Positions 13,551-26,806 of a stretch of DNA of 64,000 bases are shown here, piece after piece. Source of the stretch: Brugia malayi (lineage: Eukaryota; Nematoda; Chromadorea; Rhabditida; Onchocercidae). Under the pieces are notes generated by a model, which worked only from the letters and a program-made list of their open reading frames with translations, searched no databases and had not been told where the DNA came from. The stretch is taken from positions 13,796,687-13,860,686 of the forward strand of contig NW_025062475.1 in assembly GCF_000002995.4 (NCBI RefSeq). The letters run 5' to 3'. The translations under genes and the position numbers were made by a program. Each line of letters starts with the position of its first letter. Within the stretch, counting starts at the first letter, position 1.

Positions 13551-14347
13551 ATGGAAATACTCGAATTCATTTCATTAAATTTACATTTATTATTGATGGA
13601 TGTTGTTGATAAAGAAATTGCTCTCGTTACTATTGTTTTATGTATATCTGTTGCTTATTTCATCCTTGTTTTTATAATTTTTTTCATTTGTATTCGATTT
13701 CAGGTTAGTTCATTATTTTGTGTAATTTTCAAAATATTTTTTCTTTTTAGAAATGTTATGATAGAATGTTAGACAATGTAAAGCTTTTAAGATAAGCAAT
13801 GAATTTAAATTGCTGATTTTTTTTTTTTCGCACATTTGTTTGTAAACAATAATTTTTATTTCAGCCACATCGATTCATTCAATCACATAAAGTATGCACA
13901 TTTGAAGAAATGCATTCTTCATACTTGGATTGTTCGATGATCGCAAAATGTTGTCCATGTCCAATTTTCAGTTTTCGACAATTCTTGAAATCTTGTTGCT
14001 GTGATTCGGTAGAATATTGTCATTTTTTTTCTTTTTTGCTTCATATATTTGAAATGTTAACAACACTTTTTTTCTTTTTTATTTTGAAATGACAAAATTT
14101 TAAACTATAAAACTTTTCTTGCTGTAATTTTTTTTTGGAAATTCTCACTTTTTAAATGGTTTTATTAAAGCTTAACTACTAAGATCAAATGTTAAAAGTA
14201 TATGGAATATGTAAATGTGGTGTACACATTTTTTAGGAGAAATTGCGACGTAATGTAAACTGTGAATGCATAAGACCAACTATACATGGTTCACAAAGTA
14301 CTGAAGGTTTAAACTTTGTTTGTTGTCAAGTTATTGGTAACAATTAG
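13551..14347 (+). CDS. Small Cys-rich single-pass membrane protein, unrecognised
   Basis: Three exons, 13551-13703, 13865-14008 and 14237-14347, with canonical GT-AG introns and all in phase 0, encode 135 residues. I do not recognise the family. Residues about 22-49 form one long hydrophobic segment (IALVTIVLCISVAYFILVFI...), probably a transmembrane helix. The following 85 residues contain clustered cysteines: AKCCPCP, SCCCDS, NCECIRP and FVCCQV. This could be a metal-binding, lipidated or disulphide-rich domain. Exon 3 has ordinary codon usage and ends at TAG. The ATG sits in ACCATGG, a good context. Exon 2 could read on a little past its donor, but only the TCG/GTAGAA donor joins exon 3 in frame. 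Function is unknown; a chance ORF is unlikely given three compatible exons. Confidence 0.7.
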
Positions 14348-16749
14348 AATGCAAATCTTCTCATTTTGTCATCTTTTCTTACAAAAAATATTAATAAATT
14401 CTTTGTAAAATTTATCACTTTTTCTATCTCGAAAATGATATAACCGCTAGCTGAGGTACATTAATTCCTAAACTGTAGACGAATGCATGTAATTCATAAT
14501 TGAAATGTAAAATGTCGTTATGGTCATACCGATCAACTGCAAAACTTTTTAATCATTGTTTATTTTTTGATGAAAAACACTCCAGTTAATAATGATTGCT
14601 TCACTCTCGGTCAAAAAAACATACAAGTTTAAAAGATCCGAAAATGTTTACGTTGCATCATATCGGTAAGAACATGATAACGACAAAGCATAAGTATTTT
14701 TTATCTTGAGATGTATATATGACGCAAAAAAAAAAAAATAAAATAAAGAGGATAACATAAACGTGATACTTAATATCACTGATAGCAGCGCACATGAACA
14801 TTAACAATGAGAAAAGAATTAAACTGACAAGATCAGTTATAACAATAAAAATGCGGAAAAATCACACGATGGTAAAATTTCGATTTACCTTTTCATCACA
14901 GTAAATCGTTTTTCCGCAAAAAATATCTAATATATTCAGCTTATTTTTCCAGGACAGAATCAACTAGATTCCCTATTTCCGAATTAGTCAGTTCTACATT
15001 ACTAGCATTTTTCGTTGATACACCAACAATATAATCAGTCGGGTTTAGAGCAAGATAGCCAATGGACAATGGACAACCAACAAAAAAACCCACGAAAAGG
15101 AAATTATGATGTATCAATCAATAAAATAAAACGTCAGATTTGTGAATAGCGTTAATTCAGTCGGATTGGAAAAATAATTCCACAAAAAAAAGCAAACAGT
15201 AAGGAACACAAAAGAATTTCTACTTCCAAGCACGAAAAAGGCACAAAACGCGGATCATATTAAAGTTGGAACGAGAAAAAAATCGTTTTCAAAGCAGTAC
15301 GTAAATTGTGCAACAGACAAAACCCTTAACAAAACCTTGACTTAATGAATATACTAATTAATTCAGAGCAATATCTAGACATCCGGAATTTTAAGATCTT
15401 CTCAAAAGTTTGTAATTAATAATTTTGCCCTGCCAAAGACATGAATTCATATAAAATCTAATTATTAACTTTACTATTAATCTTTCGCTCTATATAATTT
15501 GCTACGATGAGTTACATTAAGCACTACTTTTTCTTTATATTATTCCATATTTGAAAAAAAAAAAAATTATTGCATAAGGGCCGTTTTTCATCCTCAAAAA
15601 TTATTTCTGAGAAAAAAGGAATATGAACAGAATCTTACTTTTTTCAAAAAAAAAAAATTTCATAATCAGACACTGCCCACTATGCATGCACTTTTGTAGG
15701 AATCTACCCTTTGTCTCCTATTTAAGCCTACGTTTTGATTCCAATCGTTTTAAAGTTTTTTCGAATTGAATACATAATCAATCATTGCAACGAAGTAGGA
15801 AAATTAATTTATAAAAATGAATGACCGTAGATAATATACCGAATGAAAAGAAAGAAAAATAGAAACAAAAACAAAATACAGGAAAAAAATCTAGGAAAAT
15901 TAAATATTAATAGAAGTTCTCTCCTCTTATGGCATTGATATCCCGAACCGCTCCAAATAATTATTATTATAAATAATTATCACATATATAAATCACTGAA
16001 GCAATTTAAAGCGTTGCGCTAATATGAATAAAGAAATGGAAGTAGCTCATTTTCAACACAAAACTTAGTTTAAAAAAATATATTAAAACTATCTGCGGTA
16101 TAATTTGCTCGATCCTCATACAAGGATTTCCGTTCGAGTTTTACTTCCAAATTCAATCACTTTTTTCCTGAAAAACTGCAATAGTTAATAGAATAAACAA
16201 TTTTTTGCCACAATTAAGTTTGTGGAAATCATATAATTCAAAACTTGAAAAATTCATGCACAACTCCGATATGCTGCTTACAAAATGAATATCGGCTACC
16301 CTAACAAAAAGCACTAAGGATAATAGAATGAATAAAATGTTATTAAAATCTGGAAGAAGGAAACAGTCGCACAGCAACAAAAAGAGAATAAAAGCAATAC
16401 TGGAAAGAAGCCAGTAAATCAGAGTAAATAAAATTTATAACATTAATTCTTAGATAAACTGCAATTTTCCAAGGCATACGATCTTGACTTTCTGAAAAAG
16501 GATGACAATGCTAGCTATATTCATAAGTTATACTTCACTTTCTAACTTGCTTTAAAACAAGTATGAGAAAGGTGGGAATTGTTTACCACCATAAAAGACA
16601 AGTAATTCAGTCAAAAAATCTCGTCTCTTTCTCACTCTCATTGAAAGCTAACATCAAAAACATATAACTCTAATGATAGCATAGCTATGTTAAAGCAAGA
16701 AAAATAAAAAGATGCAAACCATGCAAAATAAACCTAGTACTGAAAATGC
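14348..16749. other. Convergent intergenic / LASP 3' flank
   Basis: 2.4 kb between two converging gene ends. GC is a little higher at about 14980-15300 and 15660-15750 than in other spacers, so part may be the LASP 3' UTR. An open stretch of about 57 codons ends at about 14953 (minus), but it has no start and no splice acceptor. Oligo-A runs occur at 14727, 15555 and 15646. Confidence 0.45.
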
Positions 16750-19700
16750 TCAGCTGAGATAGTGAAGCCCTGTTGGCTGTTTAATTCTCTCCACATAATT
16801 CGAGGGTAACATTCCCCATTGCAACGTTCTCTGCACAGTGCCCGTTAGCCAGCCTTCATCAACTTTTTGACAATTTACAATAATATCGTCCTCAACGAAT
16901 GTCACCTGAAATCAAAGAAGTCATTTCCGAATGCCAACTGACAAATAAACCTATTCTAACCTAAAGTAAAAATTTTAATGCAAAACAAAAGAAACGCAGT
17001 TATTCTATGATTATATATTCTAGAATCTTTCCAGATAGAATGTACCGCATCAAATCACAACTTGCTTACTCCAGTTAATATTTTCGCATATTATTTTGGC
17101 AAACTAACTATTACAGATACTAATACTACCAAGATACTAATACTACCAACCTCATCCTTATCTGCAGCAGTGTAATCATAGAGAGCTTTCACTGTAAAGC
17201 CTGTTCCTTTTATACCTGGTTGGTTTCCTTTTGTATTCAATCCTGCTCCAATATGTGAAGCCGTGAGTTGACCTGAAATCGAACTATTTATGAGACGAAC
17301 AAAAAAGCTAAAGTACATAATAAGCAGCAATTGAAATCAAACCGAAGACACTTGCGATTCGAAAAATCCATTATGCAGAATATCAAAATTAACTTAGGAC
17401 CTTTTCAAAGCTATTCACTTGTTTTGTACAAAGTTTAAATCGTTTATTCCTGTTTTATCACTTTTATACCTTTTCTGAGATATCTATCAAAAAATTTGCT
17501 TTATTCAGCTGGTTTAAGCGAATTAACCAAATTCTGGACTGAGAATAACACAGCTGCAAAATCTGAACAGTACTTATACATCCATAATTTCTTCTTTTTA
17601 AAGATTTAGAAAATGCATTCTCAAATGATTTAAACTTTTACACATGCAAAATGCAATACAGCTGTTTTCACTAAATGATGGAATGAAGCAGATGTAGCGC
17701 AATACTTTCAGATTACATTTGATTTCTTACCACTGTGAATACGCGACCAACAATGCACGACTGATAACAACTATTAATAGCATAGAAAATAAGAATAAGG
17801 AAATAAACAAATAAAGTGGAAAAAAACTATTTATTAAAAATAGAAATAATCGTACCAATTTTTTCAGCTGCTCGACTCGATCCTACCGTGCCCCAGTTCC
17901 CATTTAAGGGGTCATAGTCAGCTATGCTACCAACCTGACGCTGTTGGATAGGCACTGTAACAATTGAATAAGCTTAGAATTGAAGAACAGACGATCAAGT
18001 TAACTCGCTTTTCCCTTAGTATTCATTCCATGTCTGCACATTTTCCTCCTTCATAACAAAGCTTTTTTTCGTATTAAAAAAAATTTCAAGTTGCAATTTT
18101 TGTGAACAAAAATAAAATTATTCCTGGAAATCTTTTCTTGAAAAATCTAATCCCACACTTCAACTTGTGTTTAAGGCCACTTGAATCTGTACAAGGGGTT
18201 CGCTAATATAAAATCAAAAAACTCTTTGAAAATCATTCAATAATAACTTGAAATTTCTTTTAAAATCGAAACAGAACGAAGTATTAGTACTTGTTGTTGT
18301 TAACCAATTTTCACGAGAAAAAAACTGAGCATTCACATACGAACAGTATTACTAACAAATAGGCTTCATAAATTTCAAATGAAGCTGGCATCAAGTACCT
18401 TTGCATTTCGAAATTTAAGATATAATCGGGAGAAATTTTGCAAAAATTTTCACATTCTTTGACATTCATTAAAAAGCCAAACGACAGAACATGGTAAAAA
18501 AGCTGAGTAACACAAAAGTATCTTAGAAACAGAAACGCATCCAAACCGATATTTCTATAAATTCATAGAGCTTTCGAATGAATTTCTGGAAAACATACGC
18601 ATATATCTATACACTGATACTGATATATAGATACCTTTGCCACCCTGTTCGGATGAATAAATTAGAGTTCCAGACTGTCGTGCAAGTTTACTGGAATATG
18701 GCGTTGTTGGTTGATGATGAGCAGCAGCAGATAAGGGCGGGGCATACGTTGAAGGTGATTCAGGCACACTATTAGCACTCAAAGATACTGAAAGCGCATG
18801 CAAATGATTAATTGGATTTGTGAATAGGAATTAAGAATTGAGTGGAAAAAGGAAATAAGAAACAAATAAGCAAATTCCAAGCAAATAAACAATATGACAT
18901 AGAAGTGTCAGCCTTCCAGAACTTCTGGGATAGATCTTATTCTACCGCAGCACTAGCTGCAATATCTATGCTTATTATCTTTGCTAAAAAAGATCACTGA
19001 TTCGAAATGTTCGTCGATCGGAAATGTAGCTCAGTTGAAAAAACAATCAATAATGTAGTTAAAACTTCGTGAGCTTCATTTTTTTTTAACCTGCTACCTG
19101 TTCTCTTCCAATTCTCTATCTCCTTTCGTCTAGGTCTTACAGGTTGACTCACTGATAAGGTTGATATAGTCATACTTAGAATAGTAATTTTCTTTTCTCA
19201 GAGGTTATCATATAAAACTATGACTCTTCAGCCGAAAAACTGAATTAGTAATGATCCTTAGGAAAGCCAACATTATTCACTTGTTTCCTTAGCAAAATCA
19301 ACATCATTTACCATTTATTCCTAACATCACAGTCTCAAGAGTATTTCACAACGATTAAGAAATCGGAAGTATATTCGAATATGTTGACGAATATGTTGAA
19401 CTAACTATCAGAAGAATGAGCTTGCAATTTTAGTAAATTTATTATATGAAGTTATTTTCTTGAAGATTTTTCAAAACATTCCTTCTAAAAGTTTTAAGCT
19501 TAATTTTGCTATAAATATAAATAAATTCCCATAAGCTGTTATACTTAGAAAAAGAAGAAATTGGAGCAATTTTAAAAAGCATTATTATTTCTTCACGTAC
19601 CAGAATTACTCATTTCAAAATTATCAAGTTTGACAGTAAAAGGGAAAACAGCGCTTCTACTAGTTTATAAAATTCGATAATGAAATTATATCAAGGTCAC

Positions 19701-21193
19701 ATCAGATTTTTACTTGGATATCTGTACTAAATTTTAACTCAGATAGTGATATTAAATTTGAACTAAATATGTGCTTACTTTTAATTAATCAAATTTCGCT
19801 CCAAAAAACTCAGACAGCCAAGGAAGGCACTAAATCTCGTTTTCAGCAAAAAGTATTAGGAAAAGGAAAAAACCTTCGCCATTGGAAATGTTCTGTTGTT
19901 CTGGCTGAGGCCGAATCTCATCCTGTAACTTCTTTTTGTTCTGCTCACCATGATAAGCTACCTAAAAAATTTAAATAAAAACTAAAGCTTCATCACTAAA
20001 GAAAATAAAAGCTCAATCTATAAAAAATTAGCTGCAATATAATTTCTTTTATGATCATCAAGGACGATTTGAAAAGAGGACAGTTTGCAGTTTCAAAACG
20101 AAAATAATACTAAGTACTTTCCATCTTTCCTTTCAAATCATTCAAATATACAGTCGTAGTACCTGAGACTGAATTTTAGTATTCTGAAGATGCCGAGTCA
20201 ATTCGGGATCGTCAGCCACTTGGATTCTATGTCCCTTCGACTTCTCGAATTCTTCGTGATATTTGACCTAAAACCCACTGTTTTAAGAGATCAAAATAGG
20301 AAAGGACGTTTAAGTATGCTAAAACAGTAGATTAGACAAATATTCTTGAAAAATAGAAGAATTCCGGATCGGTAATCCAAACAGCATAATTGCTATAATC
20401 ATTTATCCAAACAGCTATCAGATTAAAAGAAGAAAATAAATTATATTAGCAAAAACATAAATTAAGACATGCCTGACTCTGCAGTCTAGTATTTTCTGCC
20501 AGACGCCTCATTTCCGGTGTATCGACAACCACTGATGCTACTGTTTTTGGATAATGACTAGAAAAGTGACAATTTTCAGAAGAAAAAAAAAATATTATGA
20601 AACATAAGAAGCCAAAATTGGAAAAAAAAAAATGAAATTAATGAGAATTACGGTTCGCAGTAAGGCATTTTATCATATCCTTTATAATTTTTCATATTCA
20701 AAACCATGCCACATACTGTACACCTGAAGCATCCTTTATGCCAAACCTAAAACAAATTATTTAGTGGAAGCATTATCAACAATACCAATCACAACTTCTA
20801 AGATAATAAAGGAGTCGAAATAGAAAGATTAGTGGCATCACTTAACGTAATTTACCACCTTTCTCCTACCTAGCCACCATCTTAAGTTTCATATCATTAC
20901 TCTGAAAAAAAAAAAAGGAAAACTTAGAACTTGAACTCCAAAAATCTATCACAGATCACGCCAACAATAATTAATTGAATGATTGGAAAAGCACCTAAAT
21001 TTAATTTACACCAAAAACACCGACAATAATTATTGTCTAGCAGTAACGTCTGTACAGAGCAAAATAAAGTTCAAAAAATTGAAGGAAAATGGAAATAAAA
21101 TGATTTAGGGAAGTTTACCTTATCGAGACATTTCAGTTCTTCAAGTGGATAAACAGTTTTGCCGCACTCCTCTCGGGCGCACTTCTTACTCAT
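16750..21193 (-). CDS. LASP: LIM, nebulin-repeat and SH3 protein
   Basis: Nine exons: 21193-21119, 20746-20652, 20557-20473, 20267-20163, 19961-19874, 18787-18635, 17954-17856, 17272-17151, 16905-16750, giving 325 residues. LASP is a cytoplasmic actin-binding adaptor of muscle and the cell cortex. Residues 5-60 are a LIM zinc finger ([33 protein letters not shown]). Its first ligand pair is spaced C-A-R-E-E-C (CX4C) instead of the usual CX2C. Two nebulin repeats follow, each ending in QSQVxYH ([30 protein letters not shown]). A Ser/Pro-rich linker leads to a C-terminal SH3 at about 260-318 ([33 protein letters not shown]). Intron 3 uses a GC donor (CAG/GCATGT). The orthologue in C. elegans is F42H10.3 by my recollection. 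An upstream TTTTCAG acceptor at 21238 leaves a 44-nt leader. Confidence 0.94.
20471..20472 (-). other. GC 5' splice site in LASP intron 3
   Basis: On the minus strand exon 3 ends ...GAGTCAG and the intron begins GCATGTC. No GT lies nearby that keeps frame, and the junction falls at the conserved end of the first nebulin repeat. This is a GC-AG intron. Confidence 0.8.
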
Positions 21194-21677
21194 CCTTACA
21201 AAGACAATACGGGATGATATATCACCAGGCTCCGAAACTGAAAAGAAATAAGAAAAGCCGAGTTCTCTTACTTTTAAGTCATAATCAATTTTTTCATCAC
21301 CTATTCCCAGGCTAAATCAACTTTCTCGAAACTATTTGTTGAATGGACAATAATAAGTTTCTTTAAAAACAAAACGGAAGAAAAGAAATTATGGTTACAT
21401 AAGTACAGAGAATGAAAAACAAAACGAAAAAGGAAAAAAAAAATAAAGAAATAAATAAAGTACCCAACAATGAGCTAACAAAGCTTAATAAATTTTAAAA
21501 TAGATCTAGTTTAGCTGAAGCATTGCGTACAAAAGAAGTCAAATTAAAAAGACCCAATAAGTGGTAATCAACCTAAAAAACCGCAACAAAATAACGTACA
21601 AGCACTAACCAAAAAACGAAATACAAAGAGAAAAAAATATTGTAACAAAATGTAATCTACAAAGAAGAAAAAGAGTC

Positions 21678-21728
21678 AATCGTTTCTTTATATTTTGATC
21701 AAAAATTGATCAAAATATAAAGAAACGA

Positions 21729-21730
<2 letters not shown>
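21678..21730. repeat. Perfect inverted repeat, 25-bp stem, 3-nt loop
   Basis: Left arm 21678-21702 begins AATCGTTTCTTTATATTTTG. Right arm 21706-21730 is its exact reverse complement, with a loop of AAA. An oligo-A run follows at about 21737-21762. It would fold into a strong hairpin in RNA or cruciform DNA. Confidence 0.9.
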
Positions 21731-21762
<32 letters not shown>

Positions 21763-22904
21763 CATACAGTGACTGTTATATCTGAATAAATGTGAGAAAA
21801 AACAAAAAAGCAAAAGAAATAAAAAGAAAATGAAACAACAACTAAAATGGAAAACTCGATTTGTCCTTTTAACACCCGGCATATCACCCACTCACCACGA
21901 AACATTTCACAAAATGATGGCACTTAAACCGCGGCAAATTTTTTTGAATGTTTAAATGAGTGGCCCGTTAAAATGAGCTATGAAATATTGTGAATTTCTT
22001 AATTGCTGATTATTCTTTTAAAAAAAGTGGTGTTGAATTAATTAATTAATTAGTTAATTAGCCGAGGAGAAGTTAAAGATATTCCTCTGAGTGTAGATTT
22101 TATGTCATTGAGATGAAAAAGATTGTCATAAAGTGAGCATACCGGAAATCATGCAATAAATACTGATGATAAATGCCGGAAAAAAAAGAAAAAAACAAAA
22201 CATCGAACATTTTAGATGACACAACGATGATATTTCTATTTTTTTTTCTCTTTAAATTGAGATTTAATATATGATGACAGTCATACTAAATCATTCAATC
22301 ATCAAATCACTATTAAAAGATTAATAATAGAAAATATTTAATAAAATTGACGCTGAAAAAAAAAATGGAAAAAGATAAGAAAATATAATATTTCCTAGAA
22401 AACAAAAAAAAAAAAAAAGAAAAATAAATAGATTTCTAATAAGAAAAACGAGATGAAATTAGAACTTCTAATTGTTAAAAAAAAAAAAAGAGAAAAAAGT
22501 ACTGAAATGAAGAATTATTTATTTATAGAGCAAAAGGTGAAATAATAAAAATGACAATGTGTTAAAAGAAAATCGATGACAATTCATTTTGGTGACATAT
22601 GTCAAATGAATGATGTTTTTGTAACAATAGAATATCATCTGTGACATTAAAATTGAACAATAATCATTCAAAAATCATCATTTAATAATAATTTTAATAA
22701 AAAAAAAAAAAAAAAAAAATGTAAAATGAAATATATAATTTTTTTCAAAATTAATTATAGTATTGTTGTTTAATGACCAAATTGTAATTAATTATAAATG
22801 TGTAAAACGATGTCATAAAATGTAAATTAAGCGTAAATTTTTGCAAATATAAAATACTCAGTGATTATTATTAATGAATACTTTTTTAAATTTAGATTGA
22901 ACAA

Positions 22905-22911
22905 TAATATA

Positions 22912-23003
<92 letters not shown>

Positions 23004-23036
23004 GATAATAATGATAATAATAATAGTAATAACAAC

Positions 23037-23088
<52 letters not shown>
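22905..23088. repeat. (TAA/ATT)n microsatellite
   Basis: About 60 near-perfect AAT/ATA trinucleotide units, with a few substitutions around 23001-23040. It creates meaningless poly-Ile and poly-Tyr reading frames on both strands. Confidence 0.97.
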
Positions 23089-23612
23089 CATTTTATACAA
23101 TAAATAATATCGTAGAGAGAATTTGGCAGAAAAGAAGAGAAAAAAAAAAGAATTCCTCAAAGATAAACTATTGTCCTTTCAAATTATTTCTCTCTCTCTT
23201 GATTAGATTAAATAAGATTATTTCAAAATGAAAATAGCAATATTACTATAAGGAATAATACTATAAATTAAAATTTTTATTTTCTTCCCTCTTCTAATCC
23301 TAATAAAAATATTTCAATGATTTAAAATTCATTTGTTCTATTGAAATAGCTAAAAGATTTTCATCTTTAATCGCTAATTTATATCATTTATTTCATCAAT
23401 TTTATCGCATTTCAAACGTAAAAATGACGAAGTGACCTTCAAAAGTGAAAGCAATTTATTGTTAAGCATTAAGTGAAAACCTGATTTAACGTCAACAGAA
23501 ATTGGTAAACCATTTACAGTCATCGATGTACTTCGCTGTTCGAACAACGAAATAAAGTAACGAACATGGAGAGAGGTGAAAAATGCCGCCGCTGAGCGGT
23601 AATGTACAACAT

Positions 23613-23644
23613 TGTATGTATGTATGTATGTGTGTATGTATGTA

Positions 23645-23718
<74 letters not shown>
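23613..23718. repeat. (TG)n microsatellite with TGTA interruptions
   Basis: Starts as TGTA/TGTG tetranucleotides and becomes about 35 pure TG dinucleotides. Confidence 0.97.
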
Positions 23719-23719
<1 letters not shown>

Positions 23720-24076
23720 TGTATATGAGGTGTTATAAGTGATTTTGAGGATAATTTTAGTTAAATGATGGATGAATCTATATGTCTGAAAGCAATGTAA
23801 GTATCATTACTGAAGAGAGAAATGAGGAATGTGAACTGAACGGATGATTCAGAGGTATAGATAGCAAAGTTAAAATGTAATTTTAAAAAAAAAGAAAAAA
23901 AAAATGGAAAGAAGAAATTTTCAAAAATATTCACATAAGAAAATTTTAAACAACAATTTTTCTCTTTTTTTTTTTTTTTCTGCTATCATTTAATGTTTAC
24001 ATTTGTTGAAATGGGTAAAGATAAACTAGAAATCAATAGGTTATAGCATACAATTAGATGAATAATGTAACATGTA

Positions 24077-24101
24077 GCATGCATGCATGCATGCATGCAT
24101 G
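24077..24101. repeat. (GCAT)n tetranucleotide repeat
   Basis: About six tandem GCAT units. Each unit is self-complementary, so the whole run can form a cruciform. Confidence 0.95.
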
Positions 24102-26230
24102 TATCTTGCATTTATTTAGTACATAATAATAGAGTTTATTTTTGACTTGAGAAAATCTTCTAAGAAGAAGTTATAAGCATTTAATATTTGGAAAAAGTTA
24201 ATGCAAATATTTGCTCATAGCAAATTTTCAGTAAATTGGAAGAAAAAAAAAAAAAAAAAATAAGGTATAAATGTATGAGTCATCATAAAATGAATAATTA
24301 AATAACAATTATACTTCAGTAATCATTGATTGGAGTGAGAAAATGATAGTTTAGTGATAGTATAGCATTTCAGATTGATATGAATTATTAATTTCATAAA
24401 TAAGTAAACAATATGTTTATGATTAGTATAAGGTCATCGACAAATTGTCGTATTTACATGTCATCAAGTGGTATCTCGAAGAAATGAAACCATCTTTAGG
24501 TTATAATAAACGTAAGTGAAGTGGATTACGACATACTAAAATTGACGTAACTGAAGTCACGTCAGGTTAATATGAATTATTAATCCCATAAGTAGAGTTT
24601 TTTTTAATTGGTAATTAAAATAATTTTAATTTAAAGAAAAAAAAAAAGTAACTAAACAAAATAATTAAACATCGTCATTCTGATGACAGAGCAGATTTAT
24701 TATTCGGAAATTCGGAAATGTTTTTAGTTTAAGTAATCTAACAGAATTAAGTGTCGAAGGGAAAGAATCGTATAATGAATCATTAAAAAAGAAAGTTATG
24801 GCTAGATTAAATATTAATTCAGTCAAAAGTCATTTTTAAATATTTCTAATTAGATTTAAAGTATTTCAAAAATTATGTAGTATCAAATATGAGCATTTTT
24901 ATGAGCATATAATGTAATTAAATGTTATATAATTCTAATTTAAATAGCATAAACTACAATTTTTAGAAATTTGTTTTTTTTAAACTAAAAGGAAATACAA
25001 AAATCTATCGTTTACAACTGTAAAAAAATTACAAAATTTTATTTTCTTTTTTTTGAGTAAAAAGATTTTTCTCATTACACATTAAAATTAACAAAATATT
25101 GTTTGTAACTAAAACGTTCACACTTTTTTTTCTTTCTTCTTTTTTTTTTTTTTTTGAACTTTTTTCCTACAAATAATCTGTTAAAGTTGCACATACAAAA
25201 ATGCCTTTTTTGTTTTTTTTTTTCAAGAAAAAAAAGTTAGTCTAATTTTGAAATTCCTTTTATCAACAAGTTATACCATTTGACAAACAATTTGTATTAA
25301 TTTTCAAAAAAATAAAAAGTAAAAAAGTAAGAAAAAAAAATTCTCGTACTTTGCGTTACTTCCAAAGAAAAAAAAAGAATGGAAATTTGTGCTTGAAAAA
25401 AAGATTTGAAAAAAATTCTCAAATATTCCAAGGCCAAGATTTATTTCTTTTTTTTTCTTTTTAAGGTAATTAGCAGTATTTCAAAAATAAAGCAATTTTC
25501 ATTTTTAATTTCGTATTACGATTTATTTATTTAATTTTTTAAAAATTTTTTTTATATGAAATATTTAAGTAATTAAAAATGATTGCTTCAATTGATTGTA
25601 ATTTTATACTTCATTCTAATAATTACTATCAACAATACCTAGAAATATGGTATTTATTATTAATAATGCTAATAGCAAGAAATTTCATTTAGAAATGAAA
25701 TATAATAAATATTAAAATAAATGAAAAATTTTATTGCAAAAAAGGTATATGCTAAAATTATTGTCACTAATAGTAATTTCATATAATCTAAAAATAGCTT
25801 AATTTAAAGGAAAAAAACCCGTGAAAAGAGTTCCGACAGGCAAAAAAAAAAAAAAAAAAAAAAAAATTAGAATTGTTTATAAAAAATTGTTGAAGTAACA
25901 ATTTCAAATTTTATATATGTTAACATGAATTTGAATTTGGATTTGATTTAAATTCGAATCTTTTTTTTTTTTTATCTCACTAATCAATGATCAATAGAAA
26001 AACATTTTTTTTCGTTATAAAAAATAAAAGAACAAGTTTTATCATAAAATTACTTCATTAATCCTTTTTTTTTTCAGTAGTTTAGATATATCAACTAATC
26101 AAATTGTATCACACATAAATTTATGAATTTCATTTCTTCCTTTTAAACTTTATATCAAAAAAAGAAAGAAAAAAAAAATAAATTTTTTGTTATCATTTGT
26201 AGTTATTCTATCAGAGAATTTCTGTTATCA

Positions 26231-26252
26231 TCTATCTATCTATCTATCTATC
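26231..26252. repeat. (TCTA)n tetranucleotide repeat
   Basis: Five tandem TCTA/ATCT units in AT-rich sequence. Confidence 0.95.
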
Positions 26253-26394
26253 AAAATTTAAATTTATATTTTCTATTATCATTTGCAGTGCTTTTCATCC
26301 TTCATCTTTTAGCTTAAACATTTAACATTGTCTTATAAATTAATTAATCATAAACATCATAGATGGATTAAATAAAAGTATTTGTGATGATAGT

Positions 26395-26806
26395 AACTTG
26401 ATAATAATAACAACAGATAAATAATAATAATGATAATAATAACAATAAATAATAAACAACAATAATAAATAATAATAACGATAGATAATAATAATAAATA
26501 ATAATAACGATAAATAATAAAAAAAAACAATAATAATGATAGTGATAATAATAATAAATAATGATAATAAATAATAATAATGATAATACTAGATTATAAT
26601 AATGGATAATAATAAATAATAGTAACAACAAATAATAATAATAAATAATATGATAATAATAATAATAAATAATAATAATGATAATAGTAATAGATAATAA
26701 TAACAATAAATAATAAAAACAAGCAATAATAATGATAATAATAATAAGTACTACTACTACTAATAATAATAATAATAATAGTAATAGTGGTAGTAATAGT
26801 AGTAGT
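26395..26806. repeat. Degenerate AAT/GAT/AAC trinucleotide block
   Basis: About 410 bp of mixed AAT, GAT, AAC and AGT triplets, with short TACTAC and TAGTAG runs at the right end. This is an aged, interrupted trinucleotide satellite. It opens a long minus-strand frame of Leu/Ile/Tyr only. Confidence 0.93.

Noticed and set aside
14953..15120. Open minus-strand stretch of about 57 codons (…GYLALNPTDYIVGVSTKNA…)
   Set aside because: No ATG and no AG acceptor anywhere in its 5' part, so it cannot be joined to anything. It probably lies in the LASP 3' UTR. Kept as a weak possibility only.
16153..16380. 75-codon hydrophobic minus-strand frame downstream of LASP
   Set aside because: No signal-peptide logic, no compatible exons and no recognisable motif; AT-rich chance frame.
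21688..21923. Phe-rich minus-strand frames of 64-67 codons
   Set aside because: Produced by an oligo-T run and the palindrome. No conserved text or splice sites.
22858..23160. Poly-Tyr and poly-Ile frames on opposite strands
   Set aside because: Pure products of the TAA trinucleotide microsatellite.
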